In this document: positions 1 to 9,571 of the stretch, in pieces | Layout: each line of letters begins with the position of its first letter | Numbering within the stretch: position 1 is the first letter of the stretch | NCBI RefSeq assembly: GCF_005083105.1 | Contig: NZ_CP034885.1 | Coordinates: 350,449 to 414,448 of the forward strand | Length of the DNA: 64,000 bases | Direction: 5' to 3' | Source: Buchnera aphidicola (Aphis nerii) | GTDB lineage: Bacteria > Pseudomonadota > Gammaproteobacteria > Enterobacterales > Enterobacteriaceae | The notes under the pieces: model-generated | Seen by the model: the letters and a program-made list of their open reading frames with translations, nothing else | Database searches by the model: none | What the model was told of the DNA's origin: nothing | Program-made: the position numbers and the translations under genes

Positions 1-441
1 AAATATCTCAAAATTTGTAACTTTAAATACTTTTAGTTGTATTTTACCATCATCTAACAGTAAAATATCATTAACTTTTAAATCTTGTGGTAATTTTTTA
101 TAATCAATGCCAACTCTTTCTTCATTACCATTACTATCTTTTAAATTTGAATCTAATATAAAAATTTTATTTTTATCAAGAAAAATACTATTTTTTTGAA
201 ATTTGGAAATTCTAATTTTAGGTCCTTGTAAATCACCAAGTAAAGCAATATTATAATTTAACTCCAACATTATTTCTCTTGCTTTTTTCGCTCTTTCTTT
301 ATGTTCATCAGAAGTGCCATGAGAAAAATTTAAACGAAGTACATTTACTCCAGATTTAATGATGTTTTTAAGATTATTTCCTTTATCTGTAGAAGGACCT
401 AAGGTAGCAACAATTTTAGTTCTTCTTAAACGAGTTAACAT
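1..441 (-). CDS. pykA: Pyruvate kinase, N-terminal part (runs off the window's left edge)
   Basis: Last step of glycolysis: phosphoenolpyruvate plus ADP to pyruvate plus ATP, cytosolic. The reading frame is open for 147 codons from the ATG at 441 to the window edge, so the C-terminal two thirds are missing. The start MLTRLRRTKIVATLGPSTD, the NFSHG motif (first metal/nucleotide loop) and GDLQGPKIR are pyruvate kinase signatures; the MLTRLRRTKIV start resembles E. coli PykA rather than PykF. A good ribosome site (GGAGG on the minus strand, 444-450) precedes the ATG. It is divergent from zwf across about 255 AT-rich bases. In E. coli the regulator gene hexR lies between them; it is absent here. 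Confidence 0.95.
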   Translation of the reverse strand, partial: MLTRLRRTKIVATLGPSTDKGNNLKNIIKSGVNVLRLNFSHGTSDEHKERAKKAREIMLELNYNIALLGDLQGPKIRISKFQKNSIFLDKNKIFILDSNLKDSNGNEERVGIDYKKLPQDLKVNDILLLDDGKIQLKVFKVTNFEIF

Positions 442-696
442 AAAACCTCCGCAATTTTATTTAAATAAAATATTATTAAATATAATATCTATTTTTTTAA
501 AATATAGTGTAAAAATATTAAATATTTATTTATATTTATTTAGTAAAATTAATAAAATAGTTATAATTTTATAATACCTGATATCGAATAAAAAATCTTA
601 AACAATATTTATTTTATTAAAATTATCTAAAAAAATTATCATATTTTTAAAAAATATATAAAAGAAAAATTTACCTTCAAAAAGAGAAAATTTATC

Positions 697-2166
697 ATGA
701 AAGAAATAATTCAAGCTTGTGATTTAGTTATTTTTGGAACAAAAGGAGATTTAGCTAGAAAAAAACTATTCCCTGCTTTATATAAGTTAGAAAAGTTTAA
801 AAAAATACATCCAAATACGCGTATAATTGGTGCAGGTCGTGCTAATTGGACTCAAGAGGAATATATAAAAACAGTAAAAGAATCAATTAATAATTTTTTA
901 AAAGAAGAAATTAATGAAAATATTTGGAATAAATTCAGTTTACGTTTATCTTTTTTTAATATTGATGTATATGAAGAGACTCAATTTTTAAAATTAAAAA
1001 AAATATTAGATCAAACACAAAATATTTCAATTTATTATTGTGCTGTTCCTCCAAATACGTTTAATTCTATTTTTACAGGATTAGGAAAAGTTAATTTAAA
1101 TTCGTTACCATCAAGAATAATAATAGAAAAACCCTTGGGGGTATGTTTACAAACATGTAAAAAAATAAATGATCAAATTTCTAAATATTTTTTAGAACCA
1201 CAAATTTTTAGAATTGATCATTATTTAGGAAAAGAATCAATCTTAAATCTTCTATCTTTACGTTTTGCTAATTCACTATTTTTTAATAATTGGAGTAATA
1301 AAACTATTGATCATATTCAAATTACTGTTTCTGAAGAAGTAGGCATCGAAAATAGATGGAACTATTTCGATGGAATGGGACAAACAAGAGATATGGTTCA
1401 AAATCATCTTTTACAAATATTAACAATACTTGCAATGAATCAACCAAAAAATATTTTACCAGAAAATATTAGAAATGAAAAAATAAAAGTTTTACGTGCA
1501 CTGCAAACTATTAATTTAGAAAACATAAATAAAAAAACTGTACGAGGTCAATATATTTCTGGGCAGATTAATGGTATAAAAGTACCTGGTTATTTAGAAG
1601 AATTTGGTGCAAATCCAAAAAGTCAAACTGAAACATTTGTATCTATTAAAGCTGATATTAAAAACGAACAATGGTTTGGTGTACCTTTCTATTTAAGAAC
1701 AGGTAAAAGATTAGCACATAAATATTCAGAAATAGTAATTGTATTTAAAAAAATGTCAATAAATTTATTTAAAGAATATTATTACGATTTATCTCCAAAT
1801 AAATTAATTATACGATTAGATCCTAATGAAAATATTAAAATAAATTTTTTAAAAAAATCACCAGGATTAAGTGAAATATATAAATTAAAAAATGATAGTA
1901 TCCAATTAAATTCTTCTATAAAAACTACTAATAACCAAATTGATGCTTATGAAAGACTTTTGTTAGAAGTTATGAAAGGAGTACAATCTTTGTTTGTATG
2001 TCGGGAAGAGGTAGAAATGGCATGGAAATGGATTGATCCAATTATAGAATCTTGGGGAAAAACCAATAAAAATACGCTTTACTTATATAAAGCAGGTACA
2101 TGGGGGCCGATAAAATCAGATGAAATAATTATAAATGATGGCAGATATTGGAATAAATTTGATTAA
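697..2166 (+). CDS. zwf: Glucose-6-phosphate 1-dehydrogenase
   Basis: First step of the oxidative pentose phosphate pathway: glucose-6-phosphate plus NADP to 6-phosphogluconolactone plus NADPH. The 489 residues match the usual length (about 491 in E. coli). The Rossmann motif GTKGDLARKK is at residues 14-23 and the active-site block RIDHYLGK at about 173-180; the conserved RWNYFDG and FYLRTGKRL segments are present. An AGAG-type ribosome site lies a few bases before the ATG. Together with ptsG and pykA in this window it belongs to glucose use and NADPH supply. It is separated from htpX by 182 bases holding only AT-rich sequence and no convincing terminator. Confidence 0.98.
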   Translation: MKEIIQACDLVIFGTKGDLARKKLFPALYKLEKFKKIHPNTRIIGAGRANWTQEEYIKTVKESINNFLKEEINENIWNKFSLRLSFFNIDVYEETQFLKLKKILDQTQNISIYYCAVPPNTFNSIFTGLGKVNLNSLPSRIIIEKPLGVCLQTCKKINDQISKYFLEPQIFRIDHYLGKESILNLLSLRFANSLFFNNWSNKTIDHIQITVSEEVGIENRWNYFDGMGQTRDMVQNHLLQILTILAMNQPKNILPENIRNEKIKVLRALQTINLENINKKTVRGQYISGQINGIKVPGYLEEFGANPKSQTETFVSIKADIKNEQWFGVPFYLRTGKRLAHKYSEIVIVFKKMSINLFKEYYYDLSPNKLIIRLDPNENIKINFLKKSPGLSEIYKLKNDSIQLNSSIKTTNNQIDAYERLLLEVMKGVQSLFVCREEVEMAWKWIDPIIESWGKTNKNTLYLYKAGTWGPIKSDEIIINDGRYWNKFD

Positions 2167-2348
2167 AATATTTATAATAAAATCATCTATCTTGACTTAA
2201 TTAAGAAAACTATGTTAGTTTAAAAATATTTTTTAAATATTTAAATTGAAAAGTAATATCTAAGTTTAAATTATTTTGTATAACTATTATTTTTAAATTA
2301 ATTTCCAAAAAAATACTATTTTGTCTGAATTGAGGAAGATAATATCTT

Positions 2349-3227
2349 ATGATACGTATTATTCTTTTCTTATTAACTAATTTAGCAGTAACATCAACAT
2401 TCGCTTTAATTCTTACTTTAACTGGAATTAATTCTGATAGTATTTATGGCATATTGATTATTTCTAGTTTATTTGGATTTAGTGGATCGCTTGTATCGCT
2501 TTTAATTTCTAAATGGATTGCATTACGTTCCGTAAATGGTAGGATTATTAAATGTCCTAATAATGAAATAGAAATATGGCTTACTCAGACTATAAAAAAA
2601 CAAGCAAAACAAAAAGGAATAAAAACACCTCAAATTGCAATATATGATGCTGTTGATATTAATGCTTTTGCAACAGGTGCTCGACGTAATTCAGCATTAA
2701 TTGCAGTTTCCTCAGGATTATTAGAAAAAATGACTAAAAATGAAGCAGAAGCAGTCATTGGTCATGAAATTAGTCATATTTCTAATGGTGACATGATTAC
2801 AATGAGTCTAATACAAGGAGTAGTAAACACTTTTGTTATTTTTATATCTCGTATTATATCTCAAATATTAAATAATATATTATCTAATAATCGTGATGAA
2901 AATAATGAAAATGAAAAATATTCATTCATACCATTTATCATTTCAACAATATTAGAAATAATATTTGGCATGTTAGCAAGCATTGTAACTATGTGGTTTT
3001 CTAGACATCGAGAATTTTATGCTGATGCTAGTTCTGCAAAATTAGTAGGTCGTGAAAAAATGATTTCTGCATTAAATAAATTAAAATCAAGTTATGAACC
3101 TCAAGAACCTGATAACGTTATTGCATTTTGCATTAATGGTAAATCTAAATCAATTATAGAATTGTTTGCATCTCATCCTTCTTTAGATAAAAGAATACAA
3201 GCATTAAACAATAAAAAATACATGTAA
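2349..3227 (+). CDS. htpX: HtpX membrane zinc metalloprotease
   Basis: Inner-membrane M48 protease that takes part in membrane-protein quality control, partly overlapping FtsH in E. coli. The 292 residues are nearly the E. coli length (293). Two hydrophobic helices occupy residues 1-55; the zinc site HEISH follows at about 138-142, two further hydrophobic segments come after it, and the third ligand region SRHREFYAD contains the expected Glu. AGGAAG precedes the ATG. I could not find a convincing heat-shock promoter. A strong hairpin starts 22 bases after the stop (see 3250-3281). Confidence 0.97.
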   Translation: MIRIILFLLTNLAVTSTFALILTLTGINSDSIYGILIISSLFGFSGSLVSLLISKWIALRSVNGRIIKCPNNEIEIWLTQTIKKQAKQKGIKTPQIAIYDAVDINAFATGARRNSALIAVSSGLLEKMTKNEAEAVIGHEISHISNGDMITMSLIQGVVNTFVIFISRIISQILNNILSNNRDENNENEKYSFIPFIISTILEIIFGMLASIVTMWFSRHREFYADASSAKLVGREKMISALNKLKSSYEPQEPDNVIAFCINGKSKSIIELFASHPSLDKRIQALNNKKYM

Positions 3228-3249
3228 AAATTACTATAAAAGAAGTTTC

Positions 3250-3281
3250 TTCTCTTAGTAGAAATAGATCTATTAAGAGAA
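3250..3281 (+). other. 13-bp RNA hairpin after htpX (no U tract)
   Basis: Bases 3250-3262 pair with 3269-3281 through 13 pairs including one G-U, leaving a 6-base loop. It is followed by AAAATATTGG rather than a run of T, so it is not a textbook Rho-independent terminator in the plus direction. It may mark the 3' end of the htpX transcript or protect it from exonucleases; that role is inference. Confidence 0.5.
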
Positions 3282-3320
3282 AAATATTGGATAAAATTTA
3301 TTTTAGCTGTTTTTTTAAGC

Positions 3321-3349
3321 TTGTTTTTTAATAGAAAAAAGATTATAAT
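3321..3349 (+). promoter_or_regulatory. Candidate sigma-70 promoter for cspC
   Basis: TTGTTT (3321-3326), a 17-base spacer, then a perfect TATAAT (3344-3349). Spacing is ideal and the -10 box is consensus, but the -35 box matches only the TTG half and such matches are common in AT-rich DNA. Transcription would begin near 3356 and give a leader of about 180 bases before cspC. Confidence 0.4.
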
Positions 3350-3534
3350 TATCGTTGAAACATATAGTTGAAAAAAGCAACAATTCTGTTTATGAGTGTC
3401 ATTTTAACATTACAAAATTTTTTAGAGTAGAAGGCGTTAAAAACTTTTCTTGAAAAAATCTTAAATTCATGCCTCATGCAGTAATGTTTCTAATTTCTGA
3501 ATATGAAAAAGTTAATAATTTTAAAGGTAAAAAA

Positions 3535-3744
3535 ATGAGTAAGATTAAAGGTCAAGTAAAATGGTTTAACGAATCTAAAGGTTTTGGTTTTATTACACCA
3601 TCAAATGGAAGTAAAGATGTTTTTGTGCATTTTTCATCTATTCAAGGAAATGGTTTTAAAACATTATCTGAAGGACAAAACGTTGAATTTGAAATTCAGG
3701 ACGGTCAAAAGGGTCCATCTGCAATTAATGTATGTTCTATATAA
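3535..3744 (+). CDS. cspC: Cold-shock-family RNA chaperone CspC
   Basis: Small cytosolic single-strand nucleic-acid-binding protein of the CspA family that melts RNA structure; CspC is the constitutive type in E. coli. The 69 residues form one cold-shock domain with RNP1 KGFGFITP and RNP2 VFVHF motifs, nearly identical to E. coli CspC. I chose the ATG at 3535: the protein then begins [12 protein letters not shown] as in the family, and AAAGG lies just upstream with good spacing. An upstream in-frame ATG at 3469 would add 22 unrelated residues and has no ribosome site. A terminator hairpin follows the stop. Confidence 0.97.
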   Translation: MSKIKGQVKWFNESKGFGFITPSNGSKDVFVHFSSIQGNGFKTLSEGQNVEFEIQDGQKGPSAINVCSI

Positions 3745-4052
3745 AGATAAATAAAATTAAAAATAAGTGAAATCTTTTTAAAAGACCTCTGTTAAATATC
3801 AGAGGACTTATTTTTTAAATATCAATGTGCTCAAACAAAACCGTCAAATAATCAATAATCCATAAAATTAAATATATTCAAGTATATGATATTTTAACTT
3901 CACAGATAAATTCTCTCAAAAATCTGTTCATTCAAATACATTATCTAGTTATATCTAAATTATTTTTAATCTTTTCAAAAAAAAATAATATTCATATATT
4001 TTAGATAAATTAAATATTATGCTGTCCTATTTTCTTTTACGGAGTTTTTCTG
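3745..4052. other. cspC-yoaE spacer
   Basis: This 308-base spacer contains the cspC terminator at its left end. The rest is AT-rich with no open frame of note. A CGGAG ribosome site (4040-4044) serves yoaE. I saw no convincing promoter pair. Confidence 0.5.
3782..3815 (+). terminator. Rho-independent terminator of cspC
   Basis: CCTCTG (3786-3791) pairs with CAGAGG (3800-3805); the stem extends outward across one A-A mismatch through AAG/CTT. It is followed by TTATTTTTT. It lies about 40 bases after the cspC stop. Confidence 0.75.
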
Positions 4053-5612
4053 ATGGATTTTTTTTTAGAACCGTCAACTTGGGCCGGCTTATTAACACTG
4101 GTTGTTTTAGAAGTAGTTCTAGGAATTGATAATTTAATATTTGTAGCAATTTTATCAGAAAAATTACCACCCAATCAAAGAGATAAAGCACGTTTAATTG
4201 GATTAAGCTTCGCATTAATAATGAGGTTAGGATTGTTATCATTCATATCTTGGGTTGTAACTTTAACTACTCCTATTATTCATAACAAATTTTTTGATTT
4301 ATCAGTACGTGATTTAATTCTACTTATTGGTGGTTTATTTTTATTATTTAAAGCTACAATTGAACTTCATGAAAGATTAGAAAATGAAGATCATGAAAAT
4401 ACAGAAAATAAAAATTATGCTGGTTTTTGGGCTGTAGTTATTCAAATTGTTATATTGGATGCAGTTTTTTCATTAGATGCAATTATTACAGCAGTGGGAA
4501 TGGTAAATCAGTTATTAATTATGATGATTGCAGTTATATTAGCTGCGATACTTATGTTATTAGCTTCCAAAGCATTAACTAACTTTATTAATTTACATCA
4601 AACTGTTGTAGTTCTATGTCTTAGTTTTTTGTTAATGATTGGATTTAGCTTGGTTGCAGAAGCATTAAAATTTTATATACCTAAGGGTTATTTATATACA
4701 GCAATAGCATTTTCAATTTTAATTGAAATTTTCAATCAAATAGCTCGACATAATTTTATGAAAAACCAATCTAGAAAACCTATGAGACAAAGAGCGGCTG
4801 AAGCAATTCTTCGACTAATGGTTAGAGAGAAAAACAAACATATAAACATAAAAAAAACACAAGTAGATAATAATAAAAAAATATCTATTATACCTTCATT
4901 AGAAACTGAAACATTTAAAGATGAAGAAAAATATATGATTAATGGAGTTCTTACATTGGCAGGAAGATCAATTAAAAGTATTATGACACCAAGAAGTAAT
5001 ATATCATGGGTTAATACAGAAAATAATACTAATGAAATTCGCAATCAATTATTAGATACACCTCATAGTTTATTTCCAGTTTGTAAAGGTGAATTAGATG
5101 AAATTATTGGTATTGTTCGTGCTAAGGAATTATTAGTAGCTATTGAAAAAAATATTGATGTTTACAAATTTTCATCTCAAATACCACCTATAATTATACC
5201 TGATACTCTTGATCCTATTAATCTTTTAGGAGTTTTACGTCGTGCTCAAGGAAGTTTCGTGGTTGTTAGTAATGAATTCGGGGTAGTACAAGGTTTAATT
5301 ACTCCATTAGATGTTTTAGAAGCTATAGCTGGAGAATTTCCAGATGCTGATGAAACTCCAGATATAATAAAAGAACAAAATAGCTGGTTAGTTAAAGGAG
5401 AAACAGATTTACATTCATTACAACAATTACTTAATACAAAAGAACTTGTGAAAGAAAATGATTATGCTTCTTTAGGTGGTTTATTGATAGCTCAAAATGG
5501 TCAATTACCTATACCAGGAGAAATAATTAATATCAATTCCTTTTCTTTTCATATTGTTAAAGCAACAGAATATCGCATTGATTTAGTTCGCATTATTAAA
5601 AATATCAATTAA
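4053..5612 (+). CDS. yoaE: YoaE-like inner-membrane protein: TerC + CBS + transporter-associated domain
   Basis: Inner-membrane protein of the TerC/YoaE family; the substrate is not established, though TerC and CorC-type proteins are linked to metal handling. The 519 residues match E. coli YoaE (518). Residues 1-235 carry about seven hydrophobic helices with the conserved acidic motifs GIDNLIFVA and [11 protein letters not shown] of TerC. Residues about 300-420 form a CBS pair ([11 protein letters not shown] start), and the C-terminal 80 residues are a CorC/HlyC-type domain ([10 protein letters not shown]). CGGAG precedes the ATG with 8-base spacing. tsaB follows after 55 bases. Confidence 0.93.
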   Translation: MDFFLEPSTWAGLLTLVVLEVVLGIDNLIFVAILSEKLPPNQRDKARLIGLSFALIMRLGLLSFISWVVTLTTPIIHNKFFDLSVRDLILLIGGLFLLFKATIELHERLENEDHENTENKNYAGFWAVVIQIVILDAVFSLDAIITAVGMVNQLLIMMIAVILAAILMLLASKALTNFINLHQTVVVLCLSFLLMIGFSLVAEALKFYIPKGYLYTAIAFSILIEIFNQIARHNFMKNQSRKPMRQRAAEAILRLMVREKNKHINIKKTQVDNNKKISIIPSLETETFKDEEKYMINGVLTLAGRSIKSIMTPRSNISWVNTENNTNEIRNQLLDTPHSLFPVCKGELDEIIGIVRAKELLVAIEKNIDVYKFSSQIPPIIIPDTLDPINLLGVLRRAQGSFVVVSNEFGVVQGLITPLDVLEAIAGEFPDADETPDIIKEQNSWLVKGETDLHSLQQLLNTKELVKENDYASLGGLLIAQNGQLPIPGEIININSFSFHIVKATEYRIDLVRIIKNIN

Positions 5613-5667
5613 ATTAAAAACTATAATTATTATAATAAAAAAATAAATTTTTAATACTGAGAAAATT

Positions 5668-6332
5668 ATGTCTAATATAATTTTAGCAATTGATACTTCA
5701 AGTAATTATTGCTCAGCAGCTATATATATAAAAAAAAAAATATATACATTATGTGATAATTGTAATAAAAAACACACTATAAAAATACTACCAATGATTC
5801 AGAAATTACTGTTAACTGCAAATATAACACTTAAAGAAATTAATTATATAGCCTTTTCAAAAGGACCTGGTTTTTTTTCTGGAATACGAATTGGAATGAT
5901 TATATCACAAAGTTTTGCTTTAAGCTTAAAAATTCCTATTTTAGGTGTTTCAACATTATCTATTATAGCAGAAAAAGCATGGCGAAAATACCAAAAAAAA
6001 AAATACTAATTGCAATGCATGCTAAAACTGATAAGGTGTATTGGGCAGAATACATTAAAAATGAAAAAATGTTGTGGATTGGAGAAAAAACAGAGTCTTT
6101 ACTTCACGTTTCAGAAGTTGAAAAAAAAATAAAAAATTTTAAAAATAACTGGTTACTTGTTGGAAATGGATGGGATAAAATTAATCATATAAATTTGTTA
6201 AAGTTTGAAAAAATAAAAATTTTATATCCTAATGCAAAAGATATTATACCATTTTCTTTATTTAACATAAAAAATAATAATTTTTTAAATTCCACTGAAG
6301 TTACTTCAAATTATTTAGACAATATTTTTTAA
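5668..6332 (+). CDS. tsaB: TsaB, tRNA t6A synthesis scaffold, split by a frameshift in an 11-A run
   Basis: TsaB (YeaZ) partners TsaD and TsaE to make threonylcarbamoyladenosine at position 37 of ANN-decoding tRNAs. The gene occupies two overlapping frames, 5668-6009 and 5979-6332. The first begins MSNIILAIDTSSNYCSAA and holds KGPGFFSGIRIG; the second continues with KILIAMHAKTDKVYWAEY. Joined, they cover the E. coli protein (231 residues) without a gap. The switch falls in A11 (5993-6003): the first frame reads Gln-Lys-Lys-Lys-Tyr-stop, and one extra A (or two fewer) restores it. RNA polymerase slippage on poly(A) runs is documented in Buchnera, so the gene may still work; a sequencing error or true decay are alternatives. 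Confidence 0.9.
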
Positions 6333-6356
6333 AAAATGTATTTTGAATACTAAAAC

Positions 6357-6393
6357 GTCAATACTGAAATACTAAATATACTTCAGTATTGAT
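6357..6393. terminator. Hairpin between convergent tsaB and minE
   Basis: CAATACTGAA (6359-6368) pairs perfectly with TTCAGTATTG (6382-6391) around a 13-base loop; one further T-A pair and a G-U pair extend it. It sits between convergent genes and can act in both directions, although neither side has a long T run. Confidence 0.6.
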
Positions 6394-6454
6394 TTAATTA
6401 TCATATATTAATTTTGATAAATTATTTTAATTTTTATTTAATTGTTTAAAATTA

Positions 6455-6706
6455 TCAATCTGGTAAAACAACATTTAACTCTAGTATAGAAATTTCTTCA
6501 TTTTTTTGTTCTAGCTGTATTGTTACCATATTTGGATCGATATTTACATATTTACAAATTACAGAAAGTATTTCACGTTTTAATTGTGGAAAATAATCTG
6601 GTTCACTTTGAAATTTTCTTCGTTCTGCAACAATAATTTGTAATCTTTCTTTAGCTACATGAGCAGTATTTTTGTTCCGGGATAAAAAAAAATCTAATAA
6701 AGCCAT
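6455..6706 (-). CDS. minE: MinE, cell-division topological specificity factor
   Basis: Stimulates MinD ATPase and drives Min oscillation so that division is blocked except at midcell. The 83 residues compare with 88 in E. coli. The N-terminal membrane helix [12 protein letters not shown] and the anti-MinCD helix [12 protein letters not shown] (about residues 20-31) are intact; the C-terminal dimer domain follows. It starts only 2 bases after the minD stop, so translation is probably coupled. It is last in the minCDE operon. Confidence 0.97.
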   Translation of the reverse strand: MALLDFFLSRNKNTAHVAKERLQIIVAERRKFQSEPDYFPQLKREILSVICKYVNIDPNMVTIQLEQKNEEISILELNVVLPD

Positions 6707-6708
6707 GT

Positions 6709-7521
6709 CTATCTCCCGAATAAACGTCGTAAAAAACTTTTTTTTTCTTCTTCAATAAAACGAAATTTCTGATTTTCACCTAATAGTCGATATACTGTAT
6801 CGAAATAAGCATGTCCTGCATTAGAAGTATTATCTAAAATTACAGATTCTCCTTGATTTGACGCTCGCAATACAGCAGTATCTTCAGGAATTACACCAAT
6901 AATAGGTATTTGCAATATTTCTAAAACATCATTCATACTTAGCATTTCACCATTTTTAACACGAGTAGGATTATAACGAGTTAATAAAAGATACTCTTTA
7001 ATAGGAGTATTATTTTGCTCTGATCTTTTTGATTTTGATGATATAATCCCTAATATTCGATCGGAATCTCGAACTGAAGAAACTTCTGGATTTGTAGTAA
7101 TAATAGCTTCATCTGCAAAATATAATGATAAAATAGCTCCTTTTTCAATTCCAGCAGGTGAATCACAAATAATAAAATCGAAATCCATTTTAGTTAGCTC
7201 ATTTAAAACTTTTTCAACACCTAAATATGTAAGAGCTTCTTTATCTCGTGTTTGAGATGCTGGTAAAATAAATAAATTTTTTGTTTTTTTATCTTTAATC
7301 AAAGCTTGATTAATTCTAGCCTCACCTTGTATAACATTAACAAAATCATATACTACTCTACGTTCACATCCCATAATTAAATCTAAATTTCTCAATCCTA
7401 TATCAAAATCTATAACAACAGTCTTTTTCCCTTTTTTTGCTAAACCAGTTGCAATAGCAGCACTTGAAGTAGTTTTACCTACACCTCCTTTCCCTGAAGT
7501 AACTACAATAATCCGTGTCAT
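6709..7521 (-). CDS. minD: MinD, septum-site ATPase
   Basis: ParA/MinD-family ATPase that binds the membrane in the ATP form and recruits MinC and MinE. The 270 residues match E. coli (270). The deviant Walker A motif GKGGVGKTT is at residues 10-18 with the signature Lys11 and Lys16, and the Walker B-like FIICDSPAG follows. The extreme C-terminus FLRRLFGR is the amphipathic membrane-targeting helix. It lies 23 bases after minC in the minCDE order. Confidence 0.98.
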   Translation of the reverse strand: MTRIIVVTSGKGGVGKTTSSAAIATGLAKKGKKTVVIDFDIGLRNLDLIMGCERRVVYDFVNVIQGEARINQALIKDKKTKNLFILPASQTRDKEALTYLGVEKVLNELTKMDFDFIICDSPAGIEKGAILSLYFADEAIITTNPEVSSVRDSDRILGIISSKSKRSEQNNTPIKEYLLLTRYNPTRVKNGEMLSMNDVLEILQIPIIGVIPEDTAVLRASNQGESVILDNTSNAGHAYFDTVYRLLGENQKFRFIEEEKKSFLRRLFGR

Positions 7522-7544
7522 ATAAAAATTTCCTAAAAATACAC

Positions 7545-8285
7545 TTAACTAAGAGAATTTATAGTTAAAACTTTATTACTTAAATAAATTTGAGCTGATT
7601 TTCCAATAAATTTTAATGGTATTTGATCTGATAACCAATATTGACCAGATATTGATAGCAATTCAGCAAATAACGCCGTACAAAATATGTTACTTGTAAT
7701 ATCTCCATTAGCTCCTGCAAGCACTCTACCTCTAACTGTTCCATAAATATGAATATTTCCATCAGCAACTAATTCTGCCCCAGCACTTACATTATTTATT
7801 ACTATTAAATCAGAATATTTAGCATATATTTTTTGACCTGAACGAACAGGTGTATTTATAATGTGAGTTCTATTTGTTTTTTTTGTTGTTTTTTTATTAA
7901 CTATATTTTCAAAATTATGCTTATTATAAAAAAAATTAATATCTTGATTTACACTCTTTTCTGTATTTTCTATTTTTTTCCCTTCTAATAACACAGGTAA
8001 ACCTGAATTAATAATAATTTTTTTAAAATGATTATCTTTACAACCAGTTACTCCTACAATGAAAAAATTATGTGAAATAATAACTTCTCGTATTTTTTTC
8101 CAATTTATTTCATTTAATGATAAATGTGATACATTAAGAATAACAGGTGCATTTTTAAAAAAATGAGGATATTCTTGAATTTTTTCATTTAGTGACTGAT
8201 TAATTAAGTCTATATTATTACTTTTTATATACAATACTAATAATGTAAAGTTACTACCTTTTATTTCAATAGACGTTTTTTGCAT
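7545..8285 (-). CDS. minC: MinC, septum-site inhibitor of FtsZ
   Basis: Inhibits FtsZ polymerisation near the poles when bound to MinD. The 246 residues compare with 231 in E. coli. The N-terminal FtsZ-acting domain is diverged. The C-terminal beta-helix domain (about residues 145-240) is well conserved, with GQKIYAKYSDLIVINNVSAG and YWLSDQIP. The linker around residues 115-145 is enriched in Lys and Asn and accounts for the extra length. First gene of the minus-strand minCDE operon. Confidence 0.95.
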   Translation of the reverse strand: MQKTSIEIKGSNFTLLVLYIKSNNIDLINQSLNEKIQEYPHFFKNAPVILNVSHLSLNEINWKKIREVIISHNFFIVGVTGCKDNHFKKIIINSGLPVLLEGKKIENTEKSVNQDINFFYNKHNFENIVNKKTTKKTNRTHIINTPVRSGQKIYAKYSDLIVINNVSAGAELVADGNIHIYGTVRGRVLAGANGDITSNIFCTALFAELLSISGQYWLSDQIPLKFIGKSAQIYLSNKVLTINSLS

Positions 8286-8549
8286 ATATATTGCTCAATA
8301 ATTTATATTTATATGCATATTAAATGTACATGTATTATACTTTAAAGACATTAATAATAAATTTAATTAAATTATAATATAAATATCATTTGATAACAAT
8401 TTCTATTTTTCAGATTTTTTGAATAATCCGTAATATTTAAATACAATTAATATAATATAAATCTAATAAAAAATTTATAATTAGCATTATAATTCAAGAA
8501 AATATTAATTATTTAAGCAATAAAATCAACTAATAAGGAAAATTAAATT

Positions 8550-9563
8550 TTGTTGTTTTCTAAAAATAGTCAACTGATATTACGTTATGCAAATGTTTTT
8601 AAAAATAAAAAAATTTTTTTTTCAGGTAATATACAAGATCATTTGCCAATATATTTATCTAGCATAAAAACAACTCTACACATTAGTAGAAAAAATAATT
8701 TTTATATAAATCAAATAAATACTAACAAAATTTATATATATTATAATTTACTTGTTTCGAAAGAAATTGTAAAAAATTACAATACATTAATTTACTATTG
8801 GCCTAAAGATAAATCAGAAGCAATATTTCAATTATGTAATTTATTATCTTGTTTTTCTATCGGTACGGAGGTGTTTATTGTAGGTAACAACTTAAGCGGG
8901 GTAAAAAGTGCAATAAAAATATTATCAAAGTGGATTAAATTAAATAAGTTAGAAAATGCAAAACATTCTATTTTATTTTCAGGAATTCTTGAAAGTAAAA
9001 CAACGTTTATATTAAAAAATTTTTTTAAAACACATATTTGGGAAAATTTATATATAAAATGTTTACCAGGAGTTTTTGGATATAAAAATATAGATTTAGG
9101 AAGTAAATTACTTGCTTCTACTTTTTCTAAAAATATGAAAGGTGAAATATTAGATGTAGGATGTGGATCAGGAATTCTATCAGCATATTTGCTAAAAAAA
9201 TCACCAAATTCTTTTTTAACTATGATAGATAATAAAGAATCTGCAATACTTTCAAGCCGAGAAACTCTTTATGCTAATAATTTAAAAGCAAACGTTATAT
9301 TAAGTGATATTTACTCAAATATAGAAAATAAATTTGATTTAATTATATCTAATCCACCATTTCATAACGATTTAAAAGTAAGTTTTAGTATTATTAAAAG
9401 TATTATCACTAATTCTGTAAAATATTTAAAAAGAAATGGTGAGATAAGATTTGTAGTTAATAAATGTTTTAATTATGATTCTATTCTAAAAATAAAATTT
9501 AAAAAATACAAAATTATAGAAACAACAAATTTATATAAAGTATATCAAGGTTTATTAAATTGA
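8550..9563 (+). CDS. rsmC: RsmC, 16S rRNA guanine-1207 N2-methyltransferase
   Basis: Methylates G1207 of 16S rRNA in the 30S subunit using S-adenosylmethionine. The 337 residues compare with 343 in E. coli. The N-terminal degenerate methyltransferase domain keeps LIYYWPK and FQLCNLLS; the C-terminal catalytic domain has the SAM motif LDVGCGSG (about residues 202-209) and the N2-guanine motif SNPPFH (about 268-273). The start is a TTG at 8550 with AAGGAA at 8535-8540 nine bases upstream; a second TTG follows directly, and no ATG is available near the N-terminus. The stop lies 8 bases from the 3' end of the convergent tRNA-Leu gene. Confidence 0.95.
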   Translation: MLFSKNSQLILRYANVFKNKKIFFSGNIQDHLPIYLSSIKTTLHISRKNNFYINQINTNKIYIYYNLLVSKEIVKNYNTLIYYWPKDKSEAIFQLCNLLSCFSIGTEVFIVGNNLSGVKSAIKILSKWIKLNKLENAKHSILFSGILESKTTFILKNFFKTHIWENLYIKCLPGVFGYKNIDLGSKLLASTFSKNMKGEILDVGCGSGILSAYLLKKSPNSFLTMIDNKESAILSSRETLYANNLKANVILSDIYSNIENKFDLIISNPPFHNDLKVSFSIIKSIITNSVKYLKRNGEIRFVVNKCFNYDSILKIKFKKYKIIETTNLYKVYQGLLN

Positions 9564-9571
9564 TTTTAAAA

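Larger units (their letters stand above)
3228..3534. other. htpX-cspC spacer with hairpin, promoter and long cspC leader
   Basis: This 307-base spacer is not empty. It holds a 13-bp hairpin just after htpX (3250-3281), a candidate sigma-70 promoter (3321-3349), and a leader of roughly 180 bases before cspC. A 12-codon open frame (3392-3430, MSVILTLQNFLE) lies in the leader but has no ribosome site and I do not call it. The position corresponds to the small E. coli gene yobF, but I see no YobF similarity. Cold-shock family genes often carry long structured leaders. Confidence 0.5.

Noticed and set aside
359..574. Plus-strand 71-residue frame at the left end
   Set aside because: Antisense to the pykA start plus AT-rich spacer; no ribosome site or recognisable domain.
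2192..2216. TTGACT...TATGTT as a promoter for htpX
   Set aside because: The spacing of 13 bases is too short for sigma-70 and the downstream box does not fit sigma-32.
3469..3534. 22-residue N-terminal extension of CspC
   Set aside because: No ribosome site and no family similarity; the ATG at 3535 gives the standard 69-residue protein.
4736..5044. Minus-strand 102-residue frame inside yoaE
   Set aside because: Shadow frame without a ribosome site or family match.
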